Notes under the pieces: generated by a model
Databases searched by the model: none
Told to the model about the DNA's origin: nothing
Seen by the model: only the letters and a program-made list of their open reading frames with translations
Made by a program: the position numbers and the translations under genes
In this document: piece by piece, positions 16,054 through 24,637 of the stretch
Layout: the number at the start of each line of letters is the position of its first letter
Numbering within the stretch: the stretch's first letter is position 1
NCBI GenBank assembly: GCA_003646025.1
Contig: QNDR01000007.1
Location: 1 to 46,239, forward strand
Direction: 5' to 3'
Length of the DNA: 46,239 nucleotides
Source of the DNA: Candidatus Fermentibacterota bacterium
GTDB taxonomy: Bacteria; Fermentibacterota; Fermentibacteria; Fermentibacterales; JCC-6

Positions 16054-17787
16054 ATGCTGATCTTTGGTGGGTCAGGTAAGTCGTCTGTTGGCCTGGATAT
16101 TGGTAGCCATTCTGTAAAGGTGGTGGAGCTTCTTCGATCGGGAAAGGGAATCAAGCTCAGTAAGTACGCCATCGTTGAATTGCTTCCGGATACAGTTGTC
16201 GACGGAGAGGTGATCAACAGAGATCATCTGGTAGAATCCATTAAGGATGCCCTGACTAAGTCTGGCATCAAAACGAAAACGGTTAATTCGGCAGTCTCCG
16301 GCAGAAGCGTCATCGTTCGCCGAATTCCAATGGAAAAAATGACAGAGGCTCAGGCTCGTCAGGCAATTCACTGGGAAGCGGAGCAGCACATCCCGTTCAG
16401 GGTAGACGAAGTGAGTATCGATTTCAAGATACTCAACGAGGAATCGTCTCCCGGGCAGATGGAAGTTCTTCTGGTTGCCGCTAAAAAGGAAGTCATCAAC
16501 CTTCACAGAAGCGTTGTACAGGGCGCCGGTATCAGATCTTCATCGGTAGATCTGGAACAGTTCGCACTGCTCCGGGCCTATGAGAACTCCTACCATCCTT
16601 CTGCAGACGAGTGTGTTACCATTCTGAATGTTGGTTCAGACAACACAAACCTGGTTATAACAAAGGGTGGGGTGCCCAGTTTTAACAGAGACATTGCCAT
16701 GGGAGGAGCGAGGTTCATAGAGGCTATTCTCAGAACCTTGAGCGTAGATTACTCCACGGCGGAATCGATCCTTAAAGGTGATCTTCCTGAAGGGGTTTCC
16801 GAAGCGGATGTGAAAAGTGCGGTGAGCAGTGTACTTGAAGAGCTTTCCACAAGTGTGAGAAGGTCTTTCATCAGTTTCCAGGCTTCCGGAGAAAGCAGCC
16901 GGATCGATAAAATGCTGCTCAGCGGTGGTTGCTCGCTTATGGCCGGTCTTGCTGAAACACTCAGCGAGCATCATGGACTGCCTGTTGAGAGATTTGATGT
17001 TCTCGGTGATATCGAGCTTGATGGATCTCTTGTGGCTGATGAAGCTGCCATGCACTCAGTTGAAGCTGTGATTGCAGTGGCTGTCGGTCTTGCTCTCAAA
17101 TCGCTTGAGCCGGGCAGCCTGGATATAGACATTCTGCCTGTTGAGGAAAAGACCAGAAAGACTCGAAAAACAAGTGCTGCGGCTTCTCCTGTTCTCAGTA
17201 TTCTGAGCTGGGCACCTCTGGGTCTTATAGTGGTGGGTGTTATAGTCTTGTTCATTCATTATACTGGTCTCACAAAAACAAGAAATCAGCTTGATGAGGA
17301 GATCAGTCAGAAAAACACGGAGATATCGAGTATGCAGCAGCAGGTTTCAAGGCAGCAGGATCTCGATGCTCTTGAAGCACAGCTTACCGAGAAGAGGGCT
17401 GCTGTTAATGCTCTGTCTCTGGAACAGAAGAGCACTGTTTACATTCTTGAGTACCTGGTAAGGGCTCTTTACCCCGAACAGGCTGAATTTGCCGAGGAAT
17501 CCGGTAAAAGTATCTACCTTACCGAGCTTTCTCTGGGCGACAGCAACCTGCACATTTCAGGGATAGCAAGAACCTGGGGAGATATAGTTGCTTTCCAGAC
17601 CAGGCTTGAGGAAACAATGCCGGACGGTGTCAACCAGCTATTTATTCTCACAGACTTTGGACAGAATTACAATGTGGCACCTGTTGTCGACGCCGGAGGC
17701 GGCGAAACCAGGTACCAGTTCAGCACTGACATAGGCGTAAACCAGACGTCGCTTGAACCACTTGTTGGCGACTACGCCGGAATCTGA
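16054..17787 (+). CDS. PilM-PilN fusion protein of the type IV pilus alignment complex
   Basis: 577 residues. Residues 1-350 are PilM, an actin-like cytoplasmic protein: SVGLDIGSHSVKVVEL (11-26), RRIPMEKMTEAQARQAIHWE (89-108), LNVGSDNTNL (191-200) and LSGGCSLMAGLAETL. Residues 357-366 (DIDILPVEEK) correspond to the INLLP-like N-terminus of PilN, the segment that docks on PilM when the two are separate. A membrane helix (about 386-403), a coiled coil (405-455) and the PilN periplasmic domain (EQKSTVYILEYLV ... IYLTELSLGDSNLHISG) follow. Start ATG with GGAGGGGAG. First gene of a pilN-O-P-Q run. The fusion spans cytoplasm and periplasm in one chain. Confidence 0.9.
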   Translation: MLIFGGSGKSSVGLDIGSHSVKVVELLRSGKGIKLSKYAIVELLPDTVVDGEVINRDHLVESIKDALTKSGIKTKTVNSAVSGRSVIVRRIPMEKMTEAQARQAIHWEAEQHIPFRVDEVSIDFKILNEESSPGQMEVLLVAAKKEVINLHRSVVQGAGIRSSSVDLEQFALLRAYENSYHPSADECVTILNVGSDNTNLVITKGGVPSFNRDIAMGGARFIEAILRTLSVDYSTAESILKGDLPEGVSEADVKSAVSSVLEELSTSVRRSFISFQASGESSRIDKMLLSGGCSLMAGLAETLSEHHGLPVERFDVLGDIELDGSLVADEAAMHSVEAVIAVAVGLALKSLEPGSLDIDILPVEEKTRKTRKTSAAASPVLSILSWAPLGLIVVGVIVLFIHYTGLTKTRNQLDEEISQKNTEISSMQQQVSRQQDLDALEAQLTEKRAAVNALSLEQKSTVYILEYLVRALYPEQAEFAEESGKSIYLTELSLGDSNLHISGIARTWGDIVAFQTRLEETMPDGVNQLFILTDFGQNYNVAPVVDAGGGETRYQFSTDIGVNQTSLEPLVGDYAGI

Positions 17788-17798
17788 TTGGGGGTATC

Positions 17799-18248
17799 AT
17801 GAAAAAGACGATCCTGGCACTGGTTGCACTTAGTGCCGTAGTATTGCTTGCCGGTTGTGATCCTTTCGGGTCCACCGAAACTTTGACCTATATCACGGGA
17901 ACTATCTACGCCGATACGGCAAAGACTGTGCCGGCAGAGGGAATTGCAGTTGAACTTGTTGTTGATCCGGACAGCTCGGCTGTTAGAGGTCAGACAGTTT
18001 TCACAAACGCTGCAGGAGTTTTCTTTATTGAAGCTCAGTTCTATCCTTCTCTTCCGAACACGGAAACAGGAACCGGCTACTCCATGCCTTCTTCTGTAAC
18101 GGTTGGCCTCGTGGCACACCATGGTGCTGAATCGTATACATATGCCGAGGCGGATGATGGCTTTGTTCTTACCGCAGGCGATACTCTTACTCTCTGGCCT
18201 ATAGATCTCTCTGCTTTTGGGTCGGGGTCCGGAGGGGGAACTAGATGA
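17799..18248 (+). CDS. Small lipoprotein within the pilus operon
   Basis: 149 residues. Lipoprotein signal peptide with lipobox LLAGC (Cys20), followed by Asp, which in E. coli would retain a lipoprotein in the inner membrane; whether the rule holds here is unknown. The mature part, TYITGTIYADT ... TVPAEGIAVELVVDPDSS ... FTNAAGVFFIEAQF, resembles a carboxypeptidase-regulatory-like / SdrD-type beta-sandwich. It lies between the PilM-PilN fusion and PilO genes, 11 bases after the former, where no lipoprotein is found in standard pilMNOPQ operons. A role in pilus assembly is inferred from position only. Confidence 0.78.
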   Translation: MKKTILALVALSAVVLLAGCDPFGSTETLTYITGTIYADTAKTVPAEGIAVELVVDPDSSAVRGQTVFTNAAGVFFIEAQFYPSLPNTETGTGYSMPSSVTVGLVAHHGAESYTYAEADDGFVLTAGDTLTLWPIDLSAFGSGSGGGTR

Positions 18249-18293
18249 GTATTTGCACTCCAGTAAAAACTGAACCTGGAAGGGAGGCGGACA

Positions 18294-18851
18294 TTGGCTG
18301 TTGATTTTCGAGATCCTCGCATCCTCAGGTTCATCATTGGGATTATTCTCCTCGGGGCGCTGGTATTCAGCTATTTCAACTTCTTCGCTTCGTCGGTCAA
18401 GGTTGAAATTGCCGATCGCGAGCAGACACTGGAGATGAAAGAGCTTGAGCTTAGACAGCTTCAGGCTCAGACCACCGATGATCTGGCCATGATAGGACAG
18501 AGGATAGAGATGTACACTCAGGAGCTGGAGGAGCTGGACAGATTTCTTCCACGGGAATACGACCAGGAAGAGATTCTGGATATGCTTACAGGGTTTGCTG
18601 AGGGTAGCGGATTGCAGATAGTTTCACTTGTGCCCATGGCGCCGGTTGTTGAAAACAACAATCAGGTGTACGACTGGCAGATAACACTGACGGGAAGATT
18701 TCACCGCCTTGGTGTTTTCTTTGATCAGCTGACTCAGCAGCCTATGATGAGTTCTGTATCAAATCTGCAGGTTCACCAGCTGAAAGCTGCTGAGGGTAAA
18801 TTCGACAATATTGAAACAACATTTACTTTTTCGGCGTACATTCAGCCGTAA
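18294..18851 (+). CDS. pilO: PilO-like pilus assembly protein
   Basis: 185 residues. One N-terminal membrane helix (about 11-32), a coiled coil (about 36-90) and a ferredoxin-like periplasmic domain (YDWQITLTGRFHRLGVFFDQ, then NLQVHQLKAAEG) match PilO, which pairs with PilN and PilP to form the inner-membrane alignment complex. The start is TTG, six bases after GGGAGG; no ATG lies nearby in frame. The downstream gene follows after 21 bases. Confidence 0.85.
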   Translation: MAVDFRDPRILRFIIGIILLGALVFSYFNFFASSVKVEIADREQTLEMKELELRQLQAQTTDDLAMIGQRIEMYTQELEELDRFLPREYDQEEILDMLTGFAEGSGLQIVSLVPMAPVVENNNQVYDWQITLTGRFHRLGVFFDQLTQQPMMSSVSNLQVHQLKAAEGKFDNIETTFTFSAYIQP

Positions 18852-18872
18852 CGGAGAGGGGGGAAAAGAACG

Positions 18873-20279
18873 ATGTACAGAGATTTCCGAATGTTGAAAA
18901 TGACTGCACTTACCGTTGCATTCTTCCTTCTCGCAGGAGGGTGCGGAGAAAAACCGGTCGACCAGAGTCAGGCGGAATCCACAGCAGTGAATGTAACCAT
19001 TCTGGAGCATACGCCTGTGGCAGGCTGGCTGGATGTTGCCCTTCCGTCTGATGCCGTGGATATGGAAGGTGCAGGCAGCGATGTGTGGATTCTAACAGCA
19101 GACGGCGCGGTGATGCGCTGGAGTACCGGGACCAGAGACTGGTCGGCTGTAAAAACCGATCTGCCCCTGGAAGAATCAGTTTTTGACCTGGCTGCTATTG
19201 AGGGTGGCGCTGCAGTGCTGTCACACAGCACAATCACGGTTTTTAAGGATGATCAGGTTACAGGCATTGTGCTTTCACAGGATAAGGTGCCGTGTGGTGT
19301 ATCTGCAGTGGACAGCCGTGTAGCTGTTCTGTATGCAGACGGTTCTGTGGATATTACAAACCAGGAATGCACTGAGCTGGAAACTGCAGTTGAGGCAGCG
19401 GAGAAAAGTGCTTCAGGCAGTTTCCGCAGTGACGGCAGTATGCTGGCCTGGATGAATACTGATGGTTCTGCCAGCAGGTTTGATGTATCGGAAAGTCTGC
19501 TTGTGGAAACTACTCTGCCGGACAGTACGACAGATATATACATGAGTCAGGGTAATCTGTATGCAGAGAGCGGCGGCTTCATCTACATCCAGAACGATCA
19601 GAACGGATGGGATGAGCTGTCTGCAGGTTTAATTACAGGATCAGATCTTCTTTACACAGCTGATGGTATTACTGGAATGGATGGCGGCGAAATTATTGCT
19701 GCAGGTCTTTCTGATCAGCCGGAGAGGATATGTGAACTTGACGACGGTACCATATGGTCAATTTCCAATGGCGGTATTGCGGTATGGACAGAAATTGGAT
19801 CTGTGGAAACCAGATTGCCCGAGGCTGACATGCAGATGATCAGATACAGGGTTGCCGGACAGACCGGTGGCGGGGCATCAGGCGGTTCTGGAGTTGCTTC
19901 AGCCAATGTTTCATTTGGCGGCGTTTTCAGAATATACGAGTCGGTTTCCAGCCGCCCCGATCCATTCAGTGAATTCCCACTGAGCAGCAGAGATTTGAGA
20001 AGGTCAGTTGGAGACCTTACGATAGAGGAACTTCACCTTGTAGGAATTACTCTTGATCCGACAGGCGGAGATCAGGCAATGGTTGAGGATGCAAACGGAG
20101 TGGCTTACGTACTGAAAGAGGGTACAGTACTTCGAAACAATACTCATATTGCAGAAATAACAGGTAATGAAGTAATAGTTGTTCAAGAAGTTACTGTCGG
20201 CGCGGAGGATGGGCTCGGAGGTACCACATCGATACCAACGATATTCTCCATGCGACTCCATGAAGAAGGTGGTCTGTAA
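18873..20279 (+). CDS. PilP-domain lipoprotein with a large N-terminal propeller-like region
   Basis: 468 residues. Lipoprotein-like signal (FFLLAGGC, Cys24). Residues about 45-335 show repeated strands such as VDMEGAGSDVWILTADGAVM, VAVLYADGSVDIT and IWSISNGGIAVW, like a beta-propeller of the two-component-regulator or WD type. Residues about 350-468 are a PilP domain: SRPDPFSEFPL, IEELHLVGITLDPTGGDQA, GVAYVLKEGTVLRNN and VIVVQEV. Typical PilP has only about 175 residues and links PilN/O to the PilQ secretin. The extra region is unusual. It shares one base with the pilQ start. ATG behind GAGGGGGG; an alternative ATG is at 18891. Confidence 0.82.
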   Translation: MYRDFRMLKMTALTVAFFLLAGGCGEKPVDQSQAESTAVNVTILEHTPVAGWLDVALPSDAVDMEGAGSDVWILTADGAVMRWSTGTRDWSAVKTDLPLEESVFDLAAIEGGAAVLSHSTITVFKDDQVTGIVLSQDKVPCGVSAVDSRVAVLYADGSVDITNQECTELETAVEAAEKSASGSFRSDGSMLAWMNTDGSASRFDVSESLLVETTLPDSTTDIYMSQGNLYAESGGFIYIQNDQNGWDELSAGLITGSDLLYTADGITGMDGGEIIAAGLSDQPERICELDDGTIWSISNGGIAVWTEIGSVETRLPEADMQMIRYRVAGQTGGGASGGSGVASANVSFGGVFRIYESVSSRPDPFSEFPLSSRDLRRSVGDLTIEELHLVGITLDPTGGDQAMVEDANGVAYVLKEGTVLRNNTHIAEITGNEVIVVQEVTVGAEDGLGGTTSIPTIFSMRLHEEGGL

Positions 20280-22033
20280 TGCGTATGATCGCTCTGATCC
20301 TACTGGTACTGGCTGTGCCGGTTATGGCTTACCGGGTTACTGATATCTCGGTTGTGCCTAGCGGCGACCGTACCGAGGTGACCATTGTAACAGATGGTCC
20401 CATCAGCTACGAAAAGTTTCTGCTTACCGATCCGATGCGGGTTGTCATCGATCTGGGAGATGCGCTTCACGCTCTTCCGGCAACAGACTTCGCAGTAAAC
20501 AGAGGTGGTGTCAGTGCTGTAAGAACAAGTCAGTACAAGGCTCCACCAGACGGTATTGTTCGGGTAATCATTGATGTTAACGGTGAGTTGATGAACTACA
20601 GCACCTCTCTTCAGGAGAGCAACAGGCTGGTTCTTTTACTCAGCACCGATCCTGCCGGAACTCCTTTCACCTCATGGTCTGCTTCTTCCCAGGAGATTCC
20701 ACAGGTTGTTACAGGTGGAAGTGTCCCTGCTCTGTCAAACCCCGCTGGCGTAACACCTGCAGGTGCAGGATACGGTGTGGCAAGTGTAACCCAGGGTATT
20801 CAGGTATCTGAAGCCCAGAGGTTTGTAGACGATGGATTTCCTGTAGAGTGGTCCGGCACCGGTGGTCGCAGGATTACAATTGATGTTGTCGATGCCGAGA
20901 TAAGAACTGTGATGCGTTCTATTGCCGATGTCAGCGGTATGAACATCATCATCCCCGAAAACTATCAGGGAACAGTTACTGCAAGGCTTCGCAATCTCGG
21001 ATGGCGCGACGCGCTCCAGGCGATTCTTGATTCTCAGGAATTGATGGCAACCATGTCCGGGCACAACACTATCAGGATTATGAAACGGGATGCCTTCTAC
21101 ACGGAAATTAACCAGATGGCGACAAGTGACGCAGAGCGTGAGAATCTGCAGGACCTTCTTACGGAAGTATTCGTGATCAGGTACGCTCAGTCCGCGGATA
21201 TCCAGGAGGCAACTCAGTCTGTTCTCTCTGAAAGAGGGCAGATCTCTGTGGACACAAGAACTAATTCGCTGATTGTGTCCGATATTCCAAGGAAGATCAA
21301 CGAAATAGGAAGACTTCTTCCTATACTTGACAGCCCCACAGCACAGGTAATGATTGAAGCAAAACTTGTGGAGATCGATGCCAGTGCATCCAGCGAGTTC
21401 GGTATTGACTGGAGTGTAGGAAATCTCGGCAGATCAGACTATCTGACCCATGTGGGAATTGAAACAACTCTCGGCGTTGGAGCCCCTACCGGTACAGTGC
21501 AGTTTGGTCACATAACGAATCTGCTCGATATTAATGCAACAATAAGTTACCTTGAGCAGCAGAACCGTGCTCACATTCTTTCAGAGCCAAGAATCGCTAT
21601 CTGCGACAACATGACAGGAATGGTCATGAGCGGAAAGCAGGTACCTCTGTCTTTGAAGGATGCCGACGGTAACACATATGTTCAGCTTTACAACATCGGT
21701 GTGAGTCTCACAGTTACCCCTCACATCAACGCGGATAACAATGTGACTCTGGAGCTTAACCCTGTCGTGAGCGATCTGGCCGGCGAGGCAACAGCCAACG
21801 ATCAGCCCATTTTCCTTACACAGGAGGCGCAGACAACTCTGATGATAGACGACGGAGCAACGGCTGTTATAGGTGGAATCATGCGAAGCAAGACCACCGA
21901 GCTGGAGAAGAAAATACCCATACTCGGGCATATTCCTCTCCTGGGAGACTGGCTGTTCACGTACACCTCACAAAACGAGGAAACAAGTGAACTGGTTATA
22001 TTTGTAACTCCTCACATAATCAGACCCTACTAG
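20279..22033 (+). CDS. pilQ: Type IV pilus secretin PilQ
   Basis: Outer-membrane channel through which the pilus passes. 584 residues: signal peptide (1-17); one AMIN domain (about 18-124) for peptidoglycan binding; linker; STN/N0 domain (about 198-268, ITIDVVDAEIRTVMRSIADV); secretin N domain (about 290-352, VFVIRYAQSADIQEAT, TNSLIVSDIPRKI); and the secretin core with LVEIDASASSEFGIDW, RAHILSEPRIAI and GGIMRSKTTELEKKIP, ending FVTPHIIRPY. The C-terminal aromatic end is typical. It is coupled to the PilP gene by a TAATG overlap and followed nine bases later by rsmD. Confidence 0.93.
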   Translation: MRMIALILLVLAVPVMAYRVTDISVVPSGDRTEVTIVTDGPISYEKFLLTDPMRVVIDLGDALHALPATDFAVNRGGVSAVRTSQYKAPPDGIVRVIIDVNGELMNYSTSLQESNRLVLLLSTDPAGTPFTSWSASSQEIPQVVTGGSVPALSNPAGVTPAGAGYGVASVTQGIQVSEAQRFVDDGFPVEWSGTGGRRITIDVVDAEIRTVMRSIADVSGMNIIIPENYQGTVTARLRNLGWRDALQAILDSQELMATMSGHNTIRIMKRDAFYTEINQMATSDAERENLQDLLTEVFVIRYAQSADIQEATQSVLSERGQISVDTRTNSLIVSDIPRKINEIGRLLPILDSPTAQVMIEAKLVEIDASASSEFGIDWSVGNLGRSDYLTHVGIETTLGVGAPTGTVQFGHITNLLDINATISYLEQQNRAHILSEPRIAICDNMTGMVMSGKQVPLSLKDADGNTYVQLYNIGVSLTVTPHINADNNVTLELNPVVSDLAGEATANDQPIFLTQEAQTTLMIDDGATAVIGGIMRSKTTELEKKIPILGHIPLLGDWLFTYTSQNEETSELVIFVTPHIIRPY

Positions 22034-22041
22034 GGGAAAAC

Positions 22042-22566
22042 TTGCTTAGAATAGGGCGGGGAATCTGGCGTGGCCAGGTTCTCCGTCCTGATTTGAAGGG
22101 AGTAAGACCGACGCCATCGAGGGTTCGCGAGGCTCTGATGAATATCCTTGCGGACAGGGTTGAAGATGCCGTGGTCTGGGATCTCTTCAGCGGAAGCGGC
22201 GCTTTTGGAATAGACTGTGTAAGTTCCGGGGCGAAGCTGGCGGTGTTTGTGGACAGATCACCTGTGAATCTAGGCAGGATAAAGAAATTTTTCAGAGAAA
22301 AAAACTATTCGGAGAAGTGCATAACTGTCAGGGGAAAAATCCCTGGTGTCATGTCGCGGCTGATACCCCCGGCTGACATTGTCTTTCTGGACCCACCTTA
22401 CGCTGATACTGATATATATTCATGGATACGCAGCTACGACTGGAGTCTAAAGGTTAATCACGGCGGTGTTGTTGTGGTGGAATCAGGAGGCGAAGACTTC
22501 GGTGGGAACTGGAAGCACAGGAAGTACGGAGACACTCATATACACACAATGGAAGTGGAACTGTGA
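22042..22566 (+). CDS. rsmD: 16S rRNA (guanine966-N2)-methyltransferase RsmD
   Basis: 174-residue RsmD-family SAM enzyme that methylates G966 of 16S rRNA. Seen: the N-terminal RGQVLRPDLKGVRPTPSRVR typical of the family, the SAM motif DLFSGSGAFGID (47-58), and the catalytic DPPY (117-120). The start is TTG behind AGGGGAAAA. It overlaps coaD by four bases, and the rsmD-coaD order is common in bacteria. It appears to be transcribed with the pilus genes. Confidence 0.92.
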   Translation: MLRIGRGIWRGQVLRPDLKGVRPTPSRVREALMNILADRVEDAVVWDLFSGSGAFGIDCVSSGAKLAVFVDRSPVNLGRIKKFFREKNYSEKCITVRGKIPGVMSRLIPPADIVFLDPPYADTDIYSWIRSYDWSLKVNHGGVVVVESGGEDFGGNWKHRKYGDTHIHTMEVEL

Positions 22567-23051
22567 AGGTAGTCTATCCCGGAACATTTGATCCTGTTAC
22601 CGCAGGGCATCTGGACATCATAAGGCGGGCAGCAGGTATGTTCGAGGCTCTGGAAGTTGCCGTGGTCAATAAAAGCTCAAAAGCAATGGTGTTTGATACT
22701 GAGGTAAGGGTCGAACTTGCTGAAAAAGCTATTCTGGAGCAGGGTATACAGGGAAATATTACAGTACGATCATTTGACGGGTTACTGATAGACTATATGC
22801 GCCGGGAGGGATATCTGATATTTATAAGAGGACTTCGAGCCAATTCGGATTTTGAGTACGAGTTTCAGATGCAGCTTATGAACAGAAGGCTGGCCCCTGA
22901 AATTACGGGGATCTATATGATGCCGTCAGAACACAATATGTACCTGTCTTCAACGGTGGTAAAAGAGGTGGCCAGGTTTGGGGGAGATCTCAATACCCTG
23001 GTCACTCCATCTGTAGAGAAGGCACTCAAGAACTATTACCGGAGGAACTGA
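22563..23051 (+). CDS. coaD: Phosphopantetheine adenylyltransferase
   Basis: Penultimate step of coenzyme A synthesis, making dephospho-CoA from 4'-phosphopantetheine and ATP. 162 residues, the normal length. YPGTFDPVTAGH (5-16) is the nucleotidyltransferase signature. IRGLRANSDFEYEFQM and SSTVVKEVARFGGD are the other family motifs. GTG start within the rsmD end (GTGA overlap), and one base shared with the following aminotransferase start. Confidence 0.96.
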   Translation: MKVVYPGTFDPVTAGHLDIIRRAAGMFEALEVAVVNKSSKAMVFDTEVRVELAEKAILEQGIQGNITVRSFDGLLIDYMRREGYLIFIRGLRANSDFEYEFQMQLMNRRLAPEITGIYMMPSEHNMYLSSTVVKEVARFGGDLNTLVTPSVEKALKNYYRRN

Positions 23052-24220
23052 TGCACTACGCCAGGAATGCTTCGTCACTGGAAGGATCTGCAACACTGAT
23101 GTACACTGCGAAAGCTGCTGCCATGAAAGCTGCAGGAGCTGACATTGTTTCACTGACTGCAGGCCAGCCCGATTTTCCAACACCTCAGGCAGCAATTAAG
23201 GCAGCAGAAAAGGCCATGGCAGAGGGAAAAACACTGTACACCCCCAGCATGGGTATTGCTGAACTGAGACAGGCCGTTGCTGACAGATGGAGTGCAGTAC
23301 ACTATCAGGATTATAAAATTGAAAACGCCATGGTTTCAAACGGAGCCAAACACAGCATTGCAAACATGCTTGAGGCTGTTGTTTCTCCAGGAGACAAAGT
23401 ACTTCTTCCAAAACCGTACTGGGTAAGTTATCCCCAGATGGTAAAGCGTCTCGGAGGTGTTCCTGTTTACCCGGAAACAGGCGGAATGCTTATCACGGGA
23501 GATGACATACGGCTGGCAGCAGCTTCCGGAGCCAGGGGGATGATATTTAATTCTCCGTGTAACCCGTCAGGTCTTGTAAATACCAGGGAAATGATTGAGG
23601 ATATTGCCGCAGCTGTGAGAGAAACTGGTATATGGGTTATTTCAGATGACATATACGAAGACCTCTACTACGGCTCGGGCAGGGTTCCCCATATACTGGA
23701 AGCTGATCCTGGACTGAAAGATCAGGTTGCACTGATCACAGGTGTATCCAAAACCTATGCCATGACAGGATGGAGAATAGGTTTTGCAATAGCAAATCCG
23801 GACTGGATCAGAATTGCCGGCAGAATACAGGCGCATACAACTTCCAACCCATGCTCAATATCCCAGTATGCCGCGCTGGCAGTTGTTACCGGGCACGCAG
23901 AAGAGGAACGGGTGCAGATGTACAAAGCTTTTGAAAGAAGACGCGACCTGATCTGTGGTCTCCTGGATGAAGTACCAGGTCTTGCCTTTGACAGACCTGA
24001 AGGGGCGTTCTATGTTTATCCGAAGATTCTCAGTGAGAGGGAGATAAACACAGAGAAGTTCTGTGTTTCCCTTCTGGAAAAAGGCGGTCTGGGAACTATT
24101 CCGGGAAGTGCGTTTGGAAACGAGGGTTACATCAGGCTTTCCTTTGCTGTCTCGGATGATGATATTGCAGAAGCGGTGAAGAGATTGAACAGTTTTTTAG
24201 AACGGGGTGATTTCAAATGA
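23051..24220 (+). CDS. Class I pyridoxal-phosphate aminotransferase (aspartate aminotransferase type)
   Basis: 389 residues, aspartate/aromatic aminotransferase subgroup I-gamma. The PLP-binding lysine is Lys234 in GVSKTYAMTGWRIGFA. Other family motifs are LTAGQPDFPTP (35-45), YTPSMGIAELR, NSPCNPSG (167-174), ISDDIYEDL and, at the end, GYIRLSFA with the substrate-carboxylate arginine. Aspartate aminotransferase is the likeliest activity, but related enzymes (MtnE-like, alanine, LL-DAP) share the motifs. It overlaps coaD by one base and the zinc-ribbon gene by four (ATGA). Confidence 0.9.
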   Translation: MHYARNASSLEGSATLMYTAKAAAMKAAGADIVSLTAGQPDFPTPQAAIKAAEKAMAEGKTLYTPSMGIAELRQAVADRWSAVHYQDYKIENAMVSNGAKHSIANMLEAVVSPGDKVLLPKPYWVSYPQMVKRLGGVPVYPETGGMLITGDDIRLAAASGARGMIFNSPCNPSGLVNTREMIEDIAAAVRETGIWVISDDIYEDLYYGSGRVPHILEADPGLKDQVALITGVSKTYAMTGWRIGFAIANPDWIRIAGRIQAHTTSNPCSISQYAALAVVTGHAEEERVQMYKAFERRRDLICGLLDEVPGLAFDRPEGAFYVYPKILSEREINTEKFCVSLLEKGGLGTIPGSAFGNEGYIRLSFAVSDDDIAEAVKRLNSFLERGDFK

Positions 24221-24627
24221 TAGTAACCTGCCCTAATTGCGGTAAGAAGTACCATATTGCAGAAGAAAAACTTGCAGGTAAATCAAGACGGTTGAGATGC
24301 AAGAACTGCCGTGAGGTGTTTATCATTCATCCACCCAGGAAAGAGCAGGAATCTTCTGTTTCCGCCGTAGATGAACGGGCAGCAAGGTTTGCCAGGGTCC
24401 TGGCTTCCGATATGCTCATCTACAACAAGGATGCTGTTGAACAGTCCCGCGACGAAGGTAATCTTTCGGAAACAATGGCCGGAGAGATCGAACGTTCCTG
24501 GCAGCTCTGGAAGAGCAGATTCCCGGAAGCAGCCGAGAGCGAAGAGGGAATAGGTGTTTTCCGCGGGTCGCTGAAAGACATTCTTGCCGGTGGAGACGAC
24601 CAGTTCGATGACTGGAAACCGGAGTAA
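24217..24627 (+). CDS. MJ0042-type zinc-ribbon protein
   Basis: 136 residues. The N-terminal 35 residues are an MJ0042-type zinc finger: CPNCGKKYHI and LRCKNCREVF, with Cys5, Cys8, Cys28 and Cys31. The rest is a helical domain containing ARFARVLASDMLIYNKDAVE, a segment seen in proteins of this type in delta-proteobacteria and related groups. No transmembrane helix is present. It ends the long pilus-rsmD-coaD transcript, its stop lying 10 bases from the convergent gmhA-like gene. The role is unknown. Confidence 0.78.
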   Translation: MIVTCPNCGKKYHIAEEKLAGKSRRLRCKNCREVFIIHPPRKEQESSVSAVDERAARFARVLASDMLIYNKDAVEQSRDEGNLSETMAGEIERSWQLWKSRFPEAAESEEGIGVFRGSLKDILAGGDDQFDDWKPE

Positions 24628-24637
24628 TCAAGTCTCT

